From NCBI GenBank assembly GCA_016839245.1, contig JAEOUN010000058.1:1-64000 (forward strand): a DNA stretch of 64,000 bases. Reading direction: 5' to 3'. This document shows positions 15,532 to 24,513 of the stretch, one piece after another (the stretch's first letter is position 1; the number at the start of each line of letters is the position of its first letter). The translations under genes and the position numbers were made by a program. The notes below the pieces were generated by a model. It had not been told where the DNA came from and did not search any database. It saw nothing but the letters and a program-made list of their open reading frames with translations. The stretch is from Candidatus Thorarchaeota archaeon (GTDB lineage: Archaea > Asgardarchaeota > Thorarchaeia > Thorarchaeales > Thorarchaeaceae).

Positions 15532-16542
15532 TTGCAAAAACTCCACCTTGATTCAACTATAAGGCGAGTTTCAAAAAATGATTATACATATATACTGAAC
15601 TTACTCAAAGTCCTCTTGAGGGGAAGAGAAGTAACCGAGTCTAGCATAATCTCAGTAAGACAAATGACAAAGAAATTCGGAACATTCACTGCTTTGGACG
15701 ACACAACTCTGGAGATCGAACCGGGTATACTTGGGCTTGTTGGTCCCAACGGTGCCGGCAAGACAACCTTACTGCGGATCCTCCTTAATTTGGCAAGACC
15801 GGATTCGGGACATGCACGAATATTAGGTCTGGATACGAAGACTGATTCGTTCGAGATCCGCAGAAGGATTGGCGTCCTGCATGAGTATCCCTCATTTCCG
15901 CAGGCAGTATCAGTGAGGGATTACCTGCAGTATGTCTGTGGACTCTACAATAGCAGTAAGACTCCGGAAGAGCTGCTCAGACTTGTCGATCTTGAGTATG
16001 CAGCTGATAGGCAGATAGGACACTTATCTGCCGGTATGCGACAACGAGTAGGGATTGCTCTGGCGTTTGCAGGGGATCCAGAGATCATTTTTCTCGATGA
16101 GCCAACAGCCAATCTCGATGTCACGAGCAGAGAACGTACCTTAGACTTGATCTTTGAGCTGTATCAGAAGTTGGGTGTTTCTTTTGTCTTGATCTCTCAC
16201 ATCCTGTCAGAATTGGAACGAGCATGCACTCATGTTGCATTCATGCAGTCTGGTCGAATAGTTGAAGGTGGAAAGATCAGTGAGGTGATATCGAGATTGA
16301 TAAAGGGGAAATACAGACTGAAATGCTCTGAGTCCCATCTATTGATTGACAGCCTGCGTGAGATCGATGGCATGATCTCTGCAAGAATACTTGGTCCAAC
16401 ATCAATATCTCTGGAGACCAACAACGATTACGATGATGTACGAACACGAGTCGAGCAAATTGCCACTTCACTAGGTGTCACGATATATGTCCTAGAAAAA
16501 GCAACAACGCTTGAAGATGCCTTTAAGGAGGTCATTCGATGA
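15532..16542 (+). CDS. ABC transporter ATP-binding protein (NosF-like)
   Basis: An ATPase of up to 336 residues. Walker A GPNGAGKT (71-78 from TTG 15532), signature LSAGM, Walker B IIFLDEP and the H-loop in LISHILSE are all present, followed by a C-terminal extension of about 90 residues typical of NosF/DrrA-type subunits. The N-terminus is uncertain: the domain begins at residue ~40. TTG 15616 is possible, and GAGGGG at 15618-15623 stands seven bases before a GTA at 15631, which would give a normal N-terminus (VTESSIISVRQM). It overlaps the permease gene by four bases (ATGA). With the downstream permease and NosD-like protein it resembles a NosDFY set. Confidence 0.85.
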   Translation: MQKLHLDSTIRRVSKNDYTYILNLLKVLLRGREVTESSIISVRQMTKKFGTFTALDDTTLEIEPGILGLVGPNGAGKTTLLRILLNLARPDSGHARILGLDTKTDSFEIRRRIGVLHEYPSFPQAVSVRDYLQYVCGLYNSSKTPEELLRLVDLEYAADRQIGHLSAGMRQRVGIALAFAGDPEIIFLDEPTANLDVTSRERTLDLIFELYQKLGVSFVLISHILSELERACTHVAFMQSGRIVEGGKISEVISRLIKGKYRLKCSESHLLIDSLREIDGMISARILGPTSISLETNNDYDDVRTRVEQIATSLGVTIYVLEKATTLEDAFKEVIR

Positions 16543-17324
16543 GAACGCGACTCCGGTACCTGTCCTCCTTGCTTCGCATCGAGTTTGGTGTCTCCTGGCG
16601 TTTTCCTGTATTGGAAGGATTAGCAGCAATTTTCTTCTATGGCATTTTAAACGGCATCTCTTTTTCTAGATACACATCAAACTTTGATGTATATCTAATA
16701 GACCCGCAAGGAGTAATCACTTTTCTTGATGGATTAGCACCTAACATGTTGCAATCGGGGATGAGGTTTTTTTCCACTTCACTTGCCTTGATAATACCGG
16801 TTCTGGCAGCCATAGCGGTTGCAAAGCCATTTGAAGATGGATTCTATCGAACTCACCTGACACTGCCCATAAAACGGGCGAATCTATTGCTTACAAAGGC
16901 GGGATTAGTCATACTGATTCCGGCGATTCTCTTGTCCTTTGCACTTATGACAGTAGTCCCCCTGACTTTTCCTCTACTTCCTACAGCAGCAGATCTTTTC
17001 TTAGTAATAGTTGCTACGTGGCTGTATATTGCATTTCTGGTTTCGGTCTCGACCTTGATTGCAGTACAAACGAGAAAGCTGACTACTGCTATCATTGGTG
17101 GTGTTGGTCTTTGGTATGCAATCTATTCACTTCTAAACTCAGAAGGGATCCCCTCACTGGTAATAGTCATTCTGAATCCTTTGAGTGCAGTAACTGGGTT
17201 CATAACACAGGGACAAGGAGCTCCTGTCATGGAGGACCTCCAGATAGGCATGGTTGTTTCATTTGTGATCACCATTGTTCTGTTTATCCTGAGCTTTGTG
17301 ATATTCGAGCGAACCGAGGTCTGA
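16539..17324 (+). CDS. ABC-2 type permease (NosY-like)
   Basis: A 261-residue membrane protein with six predicted helices: one near 20-40, a long extracellular loop with an amphipathic part, then pairs near 85-105, 120-150, 155-200 and a last one near 235-256. The second helix is followed by the F-E-D-G-x-x-R-T-x-L-x-L-P motif typical of ABC-2/NosY permeases. The length matches NosY (about 275). The start overlaps the ATPase stop (ATGA), so the two are translationally coupled. The transported substrate is not evident; a copper or sulfur species is known for Nos systems, but no nitrous-oxide reductase gene is in the window. Confidence 0.8.
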   Translation: MRTRLRYLSSLLRIEFGVSWRFPVLEGLAAIFFYGILNGISFSRYTSNFDVYLIDPQGVITFLDGLAPNMLQSGMRFFSTSLALIIPVLAAIAVAKPFEDGFYRTHLTLPIKRANLLLTKAGLVILIPAILLSFALMTVVPLTFPLLPTAADLFLVIVATWLYIAFLVSVSTLIAVQTRKLTTAIIGGVGLWYAIYSLLNSEGIPSLVIVILNPLSAVTGFITQGQGAPVMEDLQIGMVVSFVITIVLFILSFVIFERTEV

Positions 17325-17337
17325 TGAGGTGATATAA

Positions 17338-17868
17338 TTGCGACTGGGAAAAATATTATTCGTTGTCGGTGTTGTTATTATTCTATGTGCCTTGATGTCT
17401 GGAACGCGTCCTATTTCAGAAACCGTTAGTGTACGATATAATGTGTTCTCTGGGTTTCTATTCACTTCAAACAGCGACATCTATGTTGAAGTAGAAATAG
17501 AAGAACAGATTGCTAGTGGTGTATTTTCTATGTACCTCCTAGATGGTATTGATGCTAACAATACCGTTGTACAGAACAAATCAATTACCTTAGCTACTCC
17601 GCTTGCACAGTTTGAGAACATTACGTCATTCGATGGGACATTCAAGCTACCTGGACTTGGAGTCTATGCTCTCTGCTTCACTTCTTCAGAGAGTGAATTT
17701 CTTTTTCTATCTATAACCGTGCAATCATCTCAAGTGAATCTTCGTTTGCTCAGCGGAGGTGCTGTCCTAGTATCCCTTGGTCTGATTGGTATTGTAAGTT
17801 CGAGAGTCTTAGAGAAGAAGGAGGATAAAAGTGAAGTGTCCCAGTCTACCACAAATACAGACATTTAG
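17338..17868 (+). CDS. bitopic surface protein of the NosDFY-like operon
   Basis: A 176-residue protein with an N-terminal hydrophobic segment (ILFVVGVVIILCALMSG), about 100 residues of beta-rich outer domain, a second membrane helix (near 135-158) and a short charged cytoplasmic tail. The TTG start follows GAGGTGAT. It begins 14 bases after the permease stop, so it belongs to the same operon. The outer domain has a single cysteine and Asn-x-Thr/Ser sites. It is too short to be a substrate-binding protein; an accessory or anchor is my guess. I do not recognise the family. Confidence 0.6.
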   Translation: MRLGKILFVVGVVIILCALMSGTRPISETVSVRYNVFSGFLFTSNSDIYVEVEIEEQIASGVFSMYLLDGIDANNTVVQNKSITLATPLAQFENITSFDGTFKLPGLGVYALCFTSSESEFLFLSITVQSSQVNLRLLSGGAVLVSLGLIGIVSSRVLEKKEDKSEVSQSTTNTDI

Positions 17869-18075
17869 ATTCCTGATGTTCTGACTCAAATATTCCAAGT
17901 TTTTTGACAAGTTCATCCTGCAATCGCATTAACCAAAAGAAGTCAGATGTTGCTTCATTATCACATAACACAGAACCAAATATTAGATAGTCTTCAATTC
18001 AAACTAGAACAATATGGTTTGCTGGAAAAGAAATGCTTGATAAGCTCTAACGCACCATAACTCATGTGTTGAGGG

Positions 18076-19374
18076 ATGATGCTCAAGAAGTGGTATGTAT
18101 CATTAGTTCTTGCAATTATTCTCCTCAGTTTTTCAATTGTTACCGTGCCTATAGCATTCAAAACCGGGAGTAGAAATTGCTATGCAATTACCCTGATTGA
18201 TCGAACACAATCATCAACAATTAGTCCAATAGTGATCAATTCTGATACAGACTTTGTAAGTCTAAGCCTGTCTGGAAATGGCACTGCACTTTATCCATAC
18301 ATGCTATCAGATTTGGTGATTCAAGGTGAAACATGCATTTCAATCTCTGACACATCTAGCTACTTCAAAATCGAGAATTGCACCCTTCTTGGAAATCAGT
18401 ATGGTATTTTTCTTCATAATGTATCTAATTCAATTCTAATTCTTAATTCTATTAACGCAAGTGTTGCCATCAGGATTGATCATTCGAATAATTGTACTGT
18501 GATAGATAATACTGTGATATTGGGACAACTATCGCTTCAATCATCATCACATTGTCTGATCCAAAATAACTCGATGACTTGTATGGAAATTTCATATTGT
18601 ACTAATATCTCAATTTGTAACCACACACTCTATGGACCTGACATTGGTATTTATTTGACACATTGCGATGGTATCAATATAATAAATAACACACTTGGTA
18701 GAGATTACGGCTGGTTTCTGACTCTAGACAATTGCTTCAACTGCTTAGTCTTTAGAAACAACCTTGCATCATATTCAGATATAACTGCTATTGATCTAGA
18801 CGGTGCTAACAATACTTGGGATGATGGCATCTCTCAAGGAAATGGCTGGTACGATTATAATGGGACAGGAACTTACTCAATACCAGGAGATTCTGGTAGT
18901 GTGGATAGATATCCCTCTCATTTCATACCACCATTATCAATTGACTATCATCCACCTGTCATTGAAGCATTTCTTCAACATTCATACTATGATGTATGTT
19001 CATTTCCATTCTATCTCTACTTCGAAGCTAATGTTAGTGATTATTCTGGAGTTAACACCGTGCTCGTCCTAGGCTTTGGTAAGATGAAGTACTCTCCAAC
19101 TGCAACAAATCCAAATAGGTACATTCTATCAGTCGGTGTTTATACTACATCTCAATATTACCGGTACTGGGCTAATGATACATTGGGTTATTCTTCTGAG
19201 AGTGGAGAAGGATACATCTCTGTAAATCATTACAATTGTATTCCAACAACACCTGATACTGGCAGTGGAAATCCTCAATACAATCCCTTTCTCTTTGCTG
19301 AAATATTTCTCATATTTGCTATTCCTGTTACACTCTTGTACTGGTTTGGCAGATATAAACAGAGAGCTCATTAA
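18076..19374 (+). CDS. NosD-like parallel beta-helix surface protein
   Basis: A 432-residue protein with a signal peptide (first 28 residues), a parallel beta-helix with repeating N-x-[IL]-x-x-N-x-[IV] rungs (about residues 95-230: for example FKIENCTLLGNQYGIFLHN, CTVIDNTV, GINIINNT, CLVFRNNL), a linker domain of about 110 residues, and a C-terminal hydrophobic anchor followed by RYKQRAH. This is the NosD/copper-binding repeat fold. It follows the ABC genes in the same direction after a 207-base gap that probably has its own promoter. Together with the ATPase and permease this suggests an outer-surface protein served by the ABC pair. The substrate is unknown. Confidence 0.75.
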   Translation: MMLKKWYVSLVLAIILLSFSIVTVPIAFKTGSRNCYAITLIDRTQSSTISPIVINSDTDFVSLSLSGNGTALYPYMLSDLVIQGETCISISDTSSYFKIENCTLLGNQYGIFLHNVSNSILILNSINASVAIRIDHSNNCTVIDNTVILGQLSLQSSSHCLIQNNSMTCMEISYCTNISICNHTLYGPDIGIYLTHCDGINIINNTLGRDYGWFLTLDNCFNCLVFRNNLASYSDITAIDLDGANNTWDDGISQGNGWYDYNGTGTYSIPGDSGSVDRYPSHFIPPLSIDYHPPVIEAFLQHSYYDVCSFPFYLYFEANVSDYSGVNTVLVLGFGKMKYSPTATNPNRYILSVGVYTTSQYYRYWANDTLGYSSESGEGYISVNHYNCIPTTPDTGSGNPQYNPFLFAEIFLIFAIPVTLLYWFGRYKQRAH

Positions 19375-19405
19375 GTCAATTAGAATTATGGTGTGTGGGA
19401 TTCTT

Positions 19406-19969
19406 ATGACTAAGATTGAGATTGATAGTGGAGTAGCTCCATTTCCAAAACCAGCAATCCTTGTTGGAGCAATGGTTGATGGGAAACCAAACTTCATGAA
19501 CTTGGCATGGTTAACAAGAATATCTTTCAATCCTCATATGTGGATGATGTCCATCGGGAAGAACAAGTATACCGCAAAGGGAATTCAGGAGCAGCGAAAA
19601 TTTAGTATTAATATCCCTGGAGCTGATCTTGTTGTAGAACTTGATTACTGTGGTATTACTTCAGGTGCGAACGTGGACAAATCAAAGATCTTCGATGTAT
19701 TCTATGGTGAGTTAAAGGATGTCCCCATGATTCAGGAATGCCCTGTCTGTTTTGAATTGGTCGTTTTTCAGATAATCGAGATGTTTGAAAGAAACCTGAT
19801 AATTGGAGAGGTCAAACATGCCTATTCAGAAGAACAATACCTTGTCGATGGAAAACTTGACCAGATGAAAATCAATCAGCTCATCTACACACAACCGCCC
19901 GGTAAGTATTGGACACTTGGTGAAGAAGTTGCTGATGCATTCTCTATTGGCAAGGAACTAGATGTTTGA
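19406..19969 (+). CDS. flavin reductase-like / flavoredoxin family protein
   Basis: A 187-residue FMN-binding split-barrel protein. The N-terminal P-x-P-A-I-L-V-G-A-M-V-D-G-K-P-N-F block, the M-x-x-x-W-L-T-R-I-S-x-N-P segment and the C-terminal L-I-Y-T-x-P-P-G-K-Y-W-x-L-G end are characteristic of flavoredoxins of anaerobes, which pass electrons or reduce flavins and related substrates. I chose ATG 19406 because the family starts about 12 residues before the PKPAILVG strand; an ATG at 19388 is possible. It lies 31 bases after the NosD-like gene, whose tail is overlapped by the longer frame, and 39 bases before a convergent regulator gene. The substrate is not evident. Confidence 0.85.
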   Translation: MTKIEIDSGVAPFPKPAILVGAMVDGKPNFMNLAWLTRISFNPHMWMMSIGKNKYTAKGIQEQRKFSINIPGADLVVELDYCGITSGANVDKSKIFDVFYGELKDVPMIQECPVCFELVVFQIIEMFERNLIIGEVKHAYSEEQYLVDGKLDQMKINQLIYTQPPGKYWTLGEEVADAFSIGKELDV

Positions 19970-20008
19970 TGTGGTATAGAGTGTATCATGAGAAGAATTA
20001 GTGCTACT

Positions 20009-20998
20009 CTATATCTCTCTAATCCATGTTGATGACTCTGCTTTCTTGTTGATTATTACTTTGAATGCGGCGGACCATATGATATAGAAGCAGACTCCAA
20101 AAGCTATCGAACCAACCAATGCATCCACTGGAGTCAATGAATTGACAGTCCCCAGAAGAAATGGAGTAGTCAGCTGTACAATATAAAAGATCAATGTCCC
20201 AACTATAATCATGACATTCAAGTTGGTCTTGAGTCTATTCTGCATACTTCGAATTGCTTGAATAGCCATGACTGCTTCTGTTCCACTATCGGCAAGGGTG
20301 TATTTCCCAACCTCATTCTGTTCAATTAGGATTCCTAGTTTATTGATGTGATGTTGAAGATTCCCACTGCTAGTTAATCCTAGTTTCCTCTTTAGGTCAG
20401 AGAAACCCAAAGAATCTTCCTGAAGAAGGAATAATACCCTGATACGCGTTTCATGTGCAATCAAACCAAAGAGTGATGCCTCGGGCATATTGTTTTCAAT
20501 TTCATTCAAAAAATAATCCTGAGATCGTCTGAGGTTCAATGGCCATACTAGATATATGAACATACTCATAAAACCCGCCATCGAAAGAGCAAACAATGGA
20601 GTCTGAGCGTTAACTGTACCAAGTAGAAATGGCACATTCATGAATGCAATATAGAAACTAAATGCATAGACAAGTGTAATAACGATTCTATCAGATTTCT
20701 GTCGATTCTGGGTCCGGCGTACTGCTCTAATTGCCATAATCGCCTCTTTTCCTGAATCAGTAAGTGAATACAATCCTTCCTCATTGAAATGTATGAGCGT
20801 TCCCAGTTTTCCAAGATGGTGTTGTAGGTTCCCACTACTCTTTATCTCTAATTGATTCTTTAATTCAGAAAATCCTAGTGCATGGTCACGTAGTAAGAAG
20901 AGAATTCTAATTCTTGTTTCATGAGATATTGCTTCGAAGAGAGATGCCTCAGCTCTTCCATTGTCCAGTTTATCACTATGGGAATTGGATGATGCCAT
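20009..20998 (-). CDS. tandemly duplicated ArsR-like winged-helix membrane regulator
   Basis: A 329-residue protein made of two similar halves of about 160 residues. Each half has a winged helix-turn-helix domain (S-H-E-T-R-I-R-I-L-F-L-L ... S-G-N-L-Q-H-H-[IL]-x-K-L-G) followed by two membrane helices containing the phrase PFLLGTVN. The halves are similar enough to show an internal gene duplication. The DNA-binding domains are of the ArsR/MarR-like kind common in archaea; one chain with two domains could bind DNA as an intramolecular pair near the membrane. The regulated genes are not known; the gene is convergent with the flavoredoxin gene and divergent from the gene at 21151. Confidence 0.85.
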   Translation of the reverse strand: MASSNSHSDKLDNGRAEASLFEAISHETRIRILFLLRDHALGFSELKNQLEIKSSGNLQHHLGKLGTLIHFNEEGLYSLTDSGKEAIMAIRAVRRTQNRQKSDRIVITLVYAFSFYIAFMNVPFLLGTVNAQTPLFALSMAGFMSMFIYLVWPLNLRRSQDYFLNEIENNMPEASLFGLIAHETRIRVLFLLQEDSLGFSDLKRKLGLTSSGNLQHHINKLGILIEQNEVGKYTLADSGTEAVMAIQAIRSMQNRLKTNLNVMIIVGTLIFYIVQLTTPFLLGTVNSLTPVDALVGSIAFGVCFYIIWSAAFKVIINKKAESSTWIREI

Positions 20999-21150
20999 AA
21001 CTACGAACCAATTAATTACGCATCTTGCAGGCTAATAATACCTCGTTACAGGACCATCTCTTTTCAAGTGTCTTTATATCCAATAGAAATAAGAGAGTAC
21101 AAATCATATTCTAATGCATCCTGATTGTATTAATTGATTTTCTGGAGGAG

Positions 21151-22773
21151 GTGAGAAGACTGCGAGAAGAAGGATTATACACTAGTCCAATAGAATTCAA
21201 GGACACTATATCTGGACTTGGATCTGGAGGAAGAAATTGTCCATTTGGTTTTTGTGCAGTTGGATTCAATATACTCCTTTTACTAATCTTAAATCCTGAA
21301 ACTGATTATTTGATTATACTCCCAGTCAACATTATTGCTGCCTTAACCTTTTACATGCTGATTTCAGCACGAAAGCGACACAAGTTTAGACATCCAATCT
21401 CTAATTATGATCTTGAATCGCTTGTGTCCAGAGCAAAAGAAAGACTTGAAATCTCAAGAACGGTCGAACTCTGGTCCATCGATGATGATGGATTTGTCCT
21501 TACCAGGGAAACAAATTTGCTTTTTTCATGTATTGTTATGTCCAATTCAGTCATAAACAAACTTCTTGAAAAACCTGAATCTGGAGAAATTATCATTGCT
21601 GATGAGCTTGTACGGATTGAGGGCAGTTCTCGAATTTTTGAGTTTGTTTGGAGCCTTATGCATTTCTTTCTATTCTCATTTACAATCTATGCTTTCCAAG
21701 AAACACTCTTTCAACTTCTTCTCCCTGTTGGAGTCATTTTAATCCAGGCTGTAATAATCCTCTTGGCATTAGGCTTACTCATATTCGTATTTTCGTCACG
21801 AAATAGTCCTCCAAAACCGGATATCGAGAGCATATATGGTAAGACGAGATTTGATGTAGAACATGAGGTTTTTGGAAAGATTGACAGAAGATTATTTTCG
21901 TCTATGATGTGGTCTGCACCAAGGAAAAGGATAGACGAATCCAGTGAATTTAGTCTTGGTATGCTGCCAACACCTTTGATTATTTCATTGATTTGCGGCG
22001 TGGCGACCTACTTCACTTTTACAGTGCCATTATCAATTATTTCAGAAAAAATACCATTTGTTGTACTCCCGCTTTGTATCCTATTTGGGACTATTGGCTT
22101 TGCTTTTTCTTTTGAATTTCTTAATCCAATCAGGTATGTCAACTCTCAATCCCGACATATGCAGGAGCAATCTCTTATAGAGGATAGTCAAACCAGACAG
22201 CTTGCAGAATTGTTACATAAGATACCTCAATATTCAGAATTAGAAGTTAAAAAAAGAAAAACAATTAGCAGTAACATTGTCACTGAAATCTCTCAAGACC
22301 GTGATAAAAAGCATAATTATGCAATCCTCTCTGATTTAGCTACACAAACTCTTGAACTAGATGAGCTACTTATTTACTCAATTGCTGAGATGAAACGAAA
22401 TAACATCAGACAGCAGGAGAACAGATGGTCTGGGCGACTATTTGGAATTATAACATTCGTAATCATACTTTGTGGATTTCCTATAATTGCCGTCTTATAC
22501 CAACCAAATATGGAAATTGTAATACTATTGCTTTTCTTATATATAGGGCTCCTTTTTGCTTCTATTGCGATACTGAATAGTCAAGTCGAATCAAAACTCC
22601 GACGAGTTGACCGTGATGTCCAAAGAGAATACCCCTCCTTCATTCATATTCTCGAAAAGCTCCAAGACAAAGGATATAGCTATGGGGGAAAAGCAATCAA
22701 GGAACGGTTTGAAACTTTGATGGCATATAGTCAAAACAGGTACCTATCTAGGGAAAGTAATTTCGTGATATAA
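21151..22773 (+). CDS. polytopic protein with a degenerate M48 (HtpX-like) domain
   Basis: About 540 residues with roughly nine membrane helices. Residues 85-160 look like an M48 protease core: helix DLESLVSRAKERL, strand, then I-V-M-S-N-S-V-I-N-K-L-L and E-I-I-I-A-D-E-L-V-R-I. In active M48 enzymes this last part reads A-H-E-L-x-H-I; here both histidines are lost (D and R), so the protein is probably not a protease. The GTG at 21151 is itself part of the Shine-Dalgarno GGAGGTGA (21147-21154); the CTG at 21160 is at better distance and may be the true start. A tiny membrane-protein frame follows at once. Confidence 0.6.
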   Translation: MRRLREEGLYTSPIEFKDTISGLGSGGRNCPFGFCAVGFNILLLLILNPETDYLIILPVNIIAALTFYMLISARKRHKFRHPISNYDLESLVSRAKERLEISRTVELWSIDDDGFVLTRETNLLFSCIVMSNSVINKLLEKPESGEIIIADELVRIEGSSRIFEFVWSLMHFFLFSFTIYAFQETLFQLLLPVGVILIQAVIILLALGLLIFVFSSRNSPPKPDIESIYGKTRFDVEHEVFGKIDRRLFSSMMWSAPRKRIDESSEFSLGMLPTPLIISLICGVATYFTFTVPLSIISEKIPFVVLPLCILFGTIGFAFSFEFLNPIRYVNSQSRHMQEQSLIEDSQTRQLAELLHKIPQYSELEVKKRKTISSNIVTEISQDRDKKHNYAILSDLATQTLELDELLIYSIAEMKRNNIRQQENRWSGRLFGIITFVIILCGFPIIAVLYQPNMEIVILLLFLYIGLLFASIAILNSQVESKLRRVDRDVQREYPSFIHILEKLQDKGYSYGGKAIKERFETLMAYSQNRYLSRESNFVI

Positions 22774-22774
22774 G

Positions 22775-22876
22775 CTGAGCTGTTTATTATTAATTATTAT
22801 AGCAACTGCAGCAATAGTCATACTTCTAGTTTGGTTTATCAAGTCAAAGAAAGATCATCTGAATCAACAATTCTGA
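22775..22876 (+). CDS. 33-residue single-helix membrane peptide with CTG start (candidate)
   Basis: Two bases after the stop of the preceding gene a frame reads LSCLLLIIIATAAIVILL then VWFIKSKKDHLNQQF: a perfect membrane helix followed by a lysine-rich tail. There is no ATG, GTG or TTG between the previous in-frame stop and the helix; CTG at 22775 lies five bases after GTGAT at 22765-22769. A translationally coupled small membrane protein is plausible, as is a remnant of a C-terminal helix lost by frameshift from the larger protein. No homolog can be named. Confidence 0.35.
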   Translation: MSCLLLIIIATAAIVILLVWFIKSKKDHLNQQF

Positions 22877-22912
22877 GTAACGAATAAAACCAACAACGAA
22901 CTAGACTCATGC

Positions 22913-23755
22913 ATGGATCCATTAGTGCTAAGTCTCATGCTTCTTGCCATTCCGATTGGAATCTTAATTGGTATAGGAGCTGGGATAATCGGGATGACAG
23001 CATGGCCTCTAATAGTTCCTCTTTTACTAGTCTTTGGAGGATATCCCTTACATGAGGTACTCGTATCGAGCATGATCGTAGATCTAGTTATTGCAGCAAA
23101 TCTATCCATTTTTTACTCTCGAAAAGATGAGCTTGAGATTGATGTGATTCATGGTATTAAATTAGGAGTTGCAGCAGGCATTGTAGCTGTGACGACTGCA
23201 ATTGTTGTGTTTCCCATTCTGACGCAGTATTCACATCTGTTTAGAGGTGGTTCGACCATTGTCACAATGATTCTTGGATGTCTGTTTATCATCCAAGCGA
23301 TTAGGATGAATGGTTCATCTGAGCCAAGAACCAAAGTTGCACTTGAGCTAACTTCGCAGTCTCATTTCTCTGATAGACAAAAAGATGCTATTGCATACGG
23401 ATTTTGTATAGTCCAAGGGTTTCTTACAGGCCTTCTAGCAATGGGTGGCGCGATGAACATCGTAATTGTCCTCATGTTTCTCATTGGTTATCCCACATTA
23501 CGTGCAGTAGGAACCGCTATGATAACAACCACTATCATGCTGACAATGACCGTTTCAGTTTACCTACTTCTACTTCAATTTGTTCTTTCAACTCTGCCTT
23601 TAGTCATTCTCTACGTAGCTCTAGCTGTAGTCAGCAGTCATCTTGCGGTCACAAAGGTTCAGCATATTTCTGAACGAAAATTACGTTTTACAATTGGTAT
23701 TGTAATATTAATTGCTGCAGTCTTTGCCACCGTCCAAATTTTGCTGTTGGGTTGA
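22913..23755 (+). CDS. TauE/SafE (TSUP) family membrane transporter
   Basis: A 280-residue protein with eight predicted helices in two halves. Each half begins with the family pattern of a small-residue-rich helix (GILIGIGAGIIGMTAWPLIVP near residue 15-35; FLTGLLAMGGAMNIVIVLMF near 170-190) followed by a helix pair with A-x-x-T/S. TSUP proteins export or import sulfur-containing anions and organic acids such as sulfite, sulfoacetate or taurine. No dedicated sulfur gene is next door, so the substrate is open. The ATG at 22913 stands without a strong ribosome site but the length is normal for the family. Confidence 0.85.
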   Translation: MDPLVLSLMLLAIPIGILIGIGAGIIGMTAWPLIVPLLLVFGGYPLHEVLVSSMIVDLVIAANLSIFYSRKDELEIDVIHGIKLGVAAGIVAVTTAIVVFPILTQYSHLFRGGSTIVTMILGCLFIIQAIRMNGSSEPRTKVALELTSQSHFSDRQKDAIAYGFCIVQGFLTGLLAMGGAMNIVIVLMFLIGYPTLRAVGTAMITTTIMLTMTVSVYLLLLQFVLSTLPLVILYVALAVVSSHLAVTKVQHISERKLRFTIGIVILIAAVFATVQILLLG

Positions 23756-23850
23756 TTTTCATATCAAAGATTATCTGGATATGTTTTCCGTATATACGGG
23801 TAAAGCTAGATGAGATGTATCTTAATAGCTTGAACGGGAGCTGATAGCTC

Positions 23851-24450
23851 ATGGATGAAGAACTAGTCTTTCGAATCCTTTTACTTGGTATATATGCTAT
23901 TTTTGGAGTAATTCGTCTATTCTTCAGAATCCCTGCATCCAAAAGAGAGGGAAAAAAGTATGAGCCTGGCAAATTGGCGATATGGCTGCTCTCCATAGGT
24001 ATTCTAGGTTATTTTGCCACTCTTATTCTCTACATGCTATACATCCCTTGGATCTTATTGTTCAATCTAGTCATCCCATCCATTGTCAGATGGATAAGTG
24101 CGCTTATTGCTCTACTATGTACTCCTCTTCTATATTGGATTCATTCAACGCTTGGCAAACAATATTCTGCAAATTTAGAGATTCAAAAAGCTCATTCACT
24201 AATCACTACGGGTCCCTATAGACACGTTCGCCATCCTATGTACACTATCTTCATTGTGTTCTCAATAACAATAGCTCTAATTACAGCAAATCTGCTTCCA
24301 ATTATCTGTTCTCTGATAATATCGTTATCACTCCCATCTATTGCGAAAAAAGAGGAACAAATGCTAATTGATACATTTGGAGATGAATACCTCTCATATA
24401 TGAAAAGATCTGGTCGATTTTTACCGTCAATACCATGGCCTAATTCATAA
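23851..24450 (+). CDS. isoprenylcysteine carboxyl methyltransferase (ICMT)-like membrane enzyme
   Basis: A 199-residue protein with four to five helices and the C-terminal signature of the ICMT/phospholipid-methyltransferase group: TTGPYRHVRHPMYT (about 121-134) for SAM binding, then E-E-x-x-L-I-x-x-F-G-D-E-Y-x-x-Y. These enzymes methylate a carboxylate or lipid head group at the membrane. The target in archaea is generally unknown. The neighbours give no hint. The ATG start follows GGGAG-like bases at suitable spacing. Confidence 0.8.
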   Translation: MDEELVFRILLLGIYAIFGVIRLFFRIPASKREGKKYEPGKLAIWLLSIGILGYFATLILYMLYIPWILLFNLVIPSIVRWISALIALLCTPLLYWIHSTLGKQYSANLEIQKAHSLITTGPYRHVRHPMYTIFIVFSITIALITANLLPIICSLIISLSLPSIAKKEEQMLIDTFGDEYLSYMKRSGRFLPSIPWPNS

Positions 24451-24513
24451 TTGCAGCACAATCAAAGACCTTAGTAGGCAATGATGTACAATATTATGCC
24501 GTGAAAATTCTCT

